Positions 54,881 to 57,972 of a DNA stretch of 57,972 nt are shown here, in pieces. A program made the position numbers and the translations under genes. This DNA is from Clostridioides mangenotii TR (lineage in GTDB: Bacteria > Bacillota > Clostridia > Peptostreptococcales > Peptostreptococcaceae): assembly GCF_000498755.1 (NCBI RefSeq), contig NZ_AXUS01000016.1, positions 30,458-88,429 on the forward strand, in the 5' to 3' direction. How positions within the stretch are numbered: the first letter of the stretch is position 1; each line of letters opens with the position of its first letter. The notes under the pieces were generated by a model. The model was not told the origin of the DNA, made no database searches, and saw only the letters and a program-made list of their open reading frames with translations.

Positions 54881-55785
54881 ATGGTTACTAAATTAGATTT
54901 ATATAAGGTGTTTTGTCAGGTAGGAAAAAGTAAAAGCTTTACAAAGGCATCAAAGGCTCTTTACATGACACAGCCAGCAGTAAGCCAAGCGATAATGCAA
55001 TTAGAAGGAGAACTAGATATTAGACTTTTTAATAGAACACCTAAGGGTGTATCCTTAACTAATGAGGGGAATCTTTTATTTGAATATGTAAATTCAGCAA
55101 TTAATTTAATCAATGCTGGAGAAGAAAAAATATTAGAATTTAAAGATTTAACTGCGGGAGAGTTAAAGATTGGAGTAGGAGATACTATATCTAAGTATTT
55201 TTTACTTCCATATTTAGAGTTCTTCCATAATAGATATCCTAATCTTAAGTTTAAGATTATAAATGGTACTACCTTAGAACTTGCGACTTAATTAAGTCAG
55301 GAGAAATTAATATTGCAATCTGTAATTTTCCAATTGATGATCATTCATTAGAATTAATACCTTGTGGAGAGGTTAGAGATATTTTTGTTTGTGGAGAGAA
55401 GTATAAGGATTTATCAACGGAGAAAGTTTCATTAGAAGAATTGGTAAAATATCCTTTAATATTCCTAGAACCTAATTCAAATTCAAGAAAGTATGTAGAA
55501 AAGTTCATGCTATCCAAGGGGATAAAAATCTCTTCAGATTTTGAACTTGGATCTTTTGATTTATTATTGGAGTTTGCAAAGATAAATTTAGGTATTGCTT
55601 GTGTAGTAAAGGAGTTCTCAGGGGATTATTTAGAAAAGGGATTATTATATGAGGTTAATATTTCAGAAGAGATACCTAGTAGAAGCATTGGTGTTTGTTA
55701 TTTAAAGAGCGTTCCACTTTCATTAGCTTCTATAAAATTTGTTGAGATATTATCTTCTGCTAACCCTTCATTAAAAATTAAATAA
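54881..55785 (+). pseudogene. LysR family regulator, interrupted by a frameshift
   Basis: The N-terminal HTH is intact: FCQVGKSKSFTKASKALYMT (around residues 10-29), then QPAVSQAIMQLEGEL. The frame stops at 55291 after TTLELAT. One added base in the GAAC run near 55278 restores E-T-C-D-L-I-K-S-G and the rest of the effector-binding domain to 55785. The 3' part (IFLEPNSNSRKYVEKF and on) shows no other damage. Either a very recent mutation or an assembly error in a short A-run. If truncated, only the DNA-binding part would be made. Confidence 0.85.
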
Positions 55786-55856
55786 AGTATGCGTTTATTA
55801 TATTTAAATTTGAGATAGATAGAGTCGATGAGAAAAAAATAATCCATTTAATGAAA

Positions 55857-55954
55857 TAATTAAGCGAGATTACATGTACGTGGATGTAAACTTAGGTAGA
55901 AAATTTATATATAGGTAAAATTGTGGGTATTATTTTCGTGAATCGTCTCCACCA
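55857..55954 (+). repeat. Degenerate copy of the ssrA 3' region with putative right attachment core
   Basis: TAATTAAGC and then TACATGTACGTGGATG resemble the tmRNA stretch TAATTAAGCCGGCTACACACG..GATG (53340-53365). The copy ends with TCGTCTCCACCA (55943-55954), identical to the last 12 bases of tmRNA. The T-loop region between is not conserved. This fits a displaced, decayed tmRNA 3' end left when DNA integrated into ssrA. Confidence 0.5.
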
Positions 55955-55984
55955 ATTTTGAATAAAACACAATGAATATATTGG

Positions 55985-56021
55985 AAATGCTAGGGTTTAA
56001 AAAATAAACTCTAGCATTTTT
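55985..56021. terminator. Hairpin terminator next to the integrase remnant
   Basis: AAATGCTAG and GTTTA pair with TAAAC and CTAGCATTT around an A-rich loop, followed by TT; works on both strands. Confidence 0.65.
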
Positions 56022-56152
56022 ATTGTTTATGACCACCATATGACCACCTAGAGATTTTTTCTACTGCTTCAAGTTTAGAATCGCCCATGACATGTGTGTA
56101 AATGTCCATGGTTATGCTGATATCATAATGCCCCATTAAAATTTGTACCTAG
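56020..56152 (-). pseudogene. Tyrosine recombinase (phage integrase), C-terminal remnant
   Basis: The minus strand reads V-Q-I-L-M-G-H-Y-D-I-S, then ITMDIYTHVMGDSKLEAV, then EKISRWSYGGHKQ and stop. This is the end of a tyrosine recombinase: the LxGH box with the catalytic histidine and the nucleophilic tyrosine in IYTHV. A stop (TAG) lies just upstream in frame, and nothing else of the catalytic domain is found. Integrases of this class insert elements into ssrA, which supports an island boundary here. Confidence 0.8.
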
Positions 56153-56574
56153 GGGAGTGATATAGGAATATTGATAGATAAAATCTGAAAATACATGTAT
56201 ATAGATACTATTTAATAACCATGTAAAGCTCTAAACTTGAATAATTAAATCTGATCTTGAGAAAATAATCTATGAAATACTTATCAAGAATCACATAGGA
56301 TATAGCTTAGGAATAAAATAACTATTATAAAAAATAGACTTTATACAAAATCGTGGGTATGATTACTGTAAGAAGTGTTAACTAAGCTTTAGAAAAGTAG
56401 TAAAAATCAGAAATCAGGTATTATCTACCTGACTAAAATATTATTGCACCTCAAACCTTCAATTTAGTATTTATACTTAAAAACTTATCTCTAAATTTTC
56501 CTATATGGAAATCAAATATATTGCAATGAAACCCTCAGTTTGTATAGTATAATATCAAATAAGATCCAAGAAAG
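56153..56574. other. Decayed intergenic region
   Basis: No intact gene. A short stretch at 56350-56400 on the plus strand reads NRGYDYCKKC, stop, then LSFRKVVKIRN, which resembles a transposase zinc ribbon but is too broken to assign. A hairpin TCAGGTA/TACCTGA lies at 56413-56433. GTGGGTATGATT near 56350 resembles GTGGGTATTATT near 55924. Confidence 0.35.
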
Positions 56575-57548
56575 TTATTTATAAAAATGATTGTCTCTAA
56601 TTGTCTGGGAATATTTACGGTTAATTAAAAACTGCTTCAATTCATTTAAACACGAAAACAAAATAGCCCTATTCTCAAACTCCATTCTGTTTATAGGTAG
56701 AGGCTGATTTTTCATATTTAGCATTAGCGTATTCAATTCTTCAAGAAGTATATTTCCAGTTTCTGCTTCAAATGCAGTATGACCTATTTTATGTATAAAA
56801 GCAGAGATAATATGAGCTTGTGGTGGTGCATAACTTAATTGTGATATATGACTATACAAGTTTTCTAAGATATCCCGTTGTCTTTTTACAATTTCTATAT
56901 GGTCTAAGAAAAATCTAGTGTCACTTAATAAACTATTATTAATATTAGCATAAGATTCAGAAATACTACTATCAATAAGTGAATTTAATGTATGTAAATC
57001 CTTATAATAACTATTTTCCTTTTTAGGATTTAAAATAAGAGCTGCGATATCTATAAGTACAATGCTTACTTCTTCTTGTAGTTTTTTTGGACTTCGTAGA
57101 TCTTATGTATATTTGTTGGAATGTACATATTTATTATGACTCCTATTCCAGCACCTATTACAAATAATCCAACTTCGTTTAAAATCCATGTAGCAGATAT
57201 TTCTCCCTGAAGGAAGTAATGGGATGAAATAACTACACACATAGCAATAACATCTTGGATTTTTAACAAGAAACAAAGAAATATAATTATAAATATAAAT
57301 ATTGAAAATGAAGTTAAATGGTATCCCAAAATATAAAAACATAAGTAGGAAAATATAGTGCATAGGAGAAAACCATAAACCTTTCCAATAGCACCTTTAA
57401 GAGTTTCTTTTTTAGTGTTTTTTACTGTAAGTAGGACTATAACCCCAGCAACCATTGAGTATTCTAAGTTTAACAACCAAGCAATAAATATAGCAAGTGA
57501 ACTTCCAAGGGATAATTTTATTACTTTAAGTGCATCAATTTTGTTCAA
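56575..57548 (-). pseudogene. Aromatic acid exporter (ArAE/FUSC) family protein, frameshifted
   Basis: The first part (57548 to 57066) has an N-terminal IDALKVIKLSLGSSLAIFIAW helix, then four or more helices (GVIVLLTVKNTKKET, then a run of Phe/Ile-rich segments) and VFVIGAGIGVIIN-like sequence, typical of ArAE_1. It ends in EVQKNYKKK. Adding one base in the T7 run at 57082-57088 joins it to an open frame K-K-L-Q-E-E-V-S-I-V-L-I that continues as the cytoplasmic helical domain to 56575. The likely start is TTG 57548 after AGGAGG. A real frameshift would remove the soluble domain; an A7/A8 assembly error is equally possible. Confidence 0.8.
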
Positions 57549-57972
57549 GTTTAGACCTCCTGTAGAGAAATGTAATAAAGATAATTTTACCATAAAACTT
57601 ATGTGTTTTGAAAAAGAGTTAATTATATCTTACTATTTTTCACGCTTATCTAGATATATATAAATAAATTTATGTATTGTATTTATAGTTTAATTAATAA
57701 CTTATTTTTTGTCTATATAATCTAAGTTTTTAATAAGTTATCTTGTATAGAGTTAAAAAATATATCAAATTCGGAATCAATGTTTTCTAAAAAATGAATT
57801 TCTACTACATTGCAATATTTACTAAAAAATCATAACTTATATATTGATATAGAAATAAAAAAATCGAAGATGATTAATATATATTTAGATTAATTTTTTA
57901 ACATATATTAGTACTAATCTTCATATAAGATATTTCCAAAATAACGACTAAATAATTATTCATTATATATAA
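57549..57972. other. Terminal AT-rich region
   Basis: No intact gene seen. An inverted repeat ATAACTTATT (57697-57706) / AATAAGTTAT (57732-57741) is present. On the minus strand, 57830 to 57722 is open and reads CNVVEIHFLENIDSEF, then FFNSIQDNLLKT and stop, which has a coding look but no start; it could be the end of a lost or incoming gene. Imperfect repeats GAAGATGATTAA / TTAGTACTAATCTTC lie near 57866-57922. Confidence 0.3.

Noticed and set aside
53572-55785. An intact phage or integrative element
   Set aside because: No replication, structural or conjugation genes, and the integrase is only a C-terminal remnant, so only a scar can be supported.
55857-55954. A second functional tmRNA or tRNA gene
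   Set aside because: Only the last 12 bases and a loose upstream stretch match; the T-stem and loop are destroyed and there is no 5' half.

Overview
The window is AT-rich, roughly 30-33% GC by eye, with strong GGAGG-type ribosome binding sites. It reads as one chromosomal stretch of a spore-forming, amino-acid- and purine-fermenting anaerobe of the class Clostridia, most like the Peptostreptococcaceae. The signs are a proline racemase family gene, ornithine cyclodeaminase, an oxygen-labile serine dehydratase, cysteine desulfidase, an alpha/beta-type spore protein, several sigma-54 circuits, and the order rpoN-gap-pgk-tpiA-gpmI-eno-secG-rnr-smpB-ssrA. I cannot name the species from sequence alone.

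Layout. 1-1665: end of a proline racemase family gene, a TSUP permease and a decayed copy of it. 1861-3489: SSB-like protein, methyltransferase and a small membrane protein. 3529-6940: a sigma-54 activator, a sigma-54 promoter and an Fe-S cysteine desulfidase, ending in a 124-bp nested palindrome. 7189-9755: ornithine cyclodeaminase family, GNAT and metallo-beta-lactamase-fold genes. 10045-15192 (minus strand): lysine/diaminopimelate operon asd-dapA-dapB-dapH behind a lysine riboswitch, plus a second dapB behind a terminator. 15501-20509: serine dehydratase, an M20 deacetylase that could complete the acetyl-diaminopimelate route, a spore protein, a methyltransferase and Hsp33.

20580-38369 is the metabolic centrepiece: ridA, a sigma-54 activator, ygeX, ygeY, a D-aminoacylase-like amidohydrolase, ssnA, a short ygfK, a purine permease, hyuA, a selenium-type xanthine dehydrogenase and rpoN itself. 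It matches the selenium-associated anaerobic purine (urate/xanthine) degradation set known from E. coli, Enterococcus and Clostridia. Two sigma-54 promoters (ridA, ygeX) each have copies of the same element (TTCTCGTTATGATAA, core GTTATSATAAC) about 110-150 bp upstream. Inferred flow: the permease imports the purine, XDH and YgfK do redox steps, HyuA, SsnA, YgeY and the D-aminoacylase-like enzyme open and deacylate intermediates, YgeX splits 2,3-diaminopropionate to pyruvate and ammonia, and RidA clears the aminoacrylate intermediate.

38982-45676: glycolytic operon and secG. 46028-48808: small regulators and a PadR/DUF1700/DUF4097 envelope-type operon. 49071-53417: rnr, an AIM24 family gene, smpB and tmRNA. 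53418-57972 looks like accessory DNA at the 3' end of ssrA: a CofE-like gene with a divergent, frameshifted lysR, a 12-bp repeat of the ssrA end, an integrase remnant and a frameshifted aromatic-acid-exporter-like gene. Three genes (dapB, lysR, the exporter) are broken by single-base losses in short homopolymers, so assembly error should be excluded before calling them pseudogenes.
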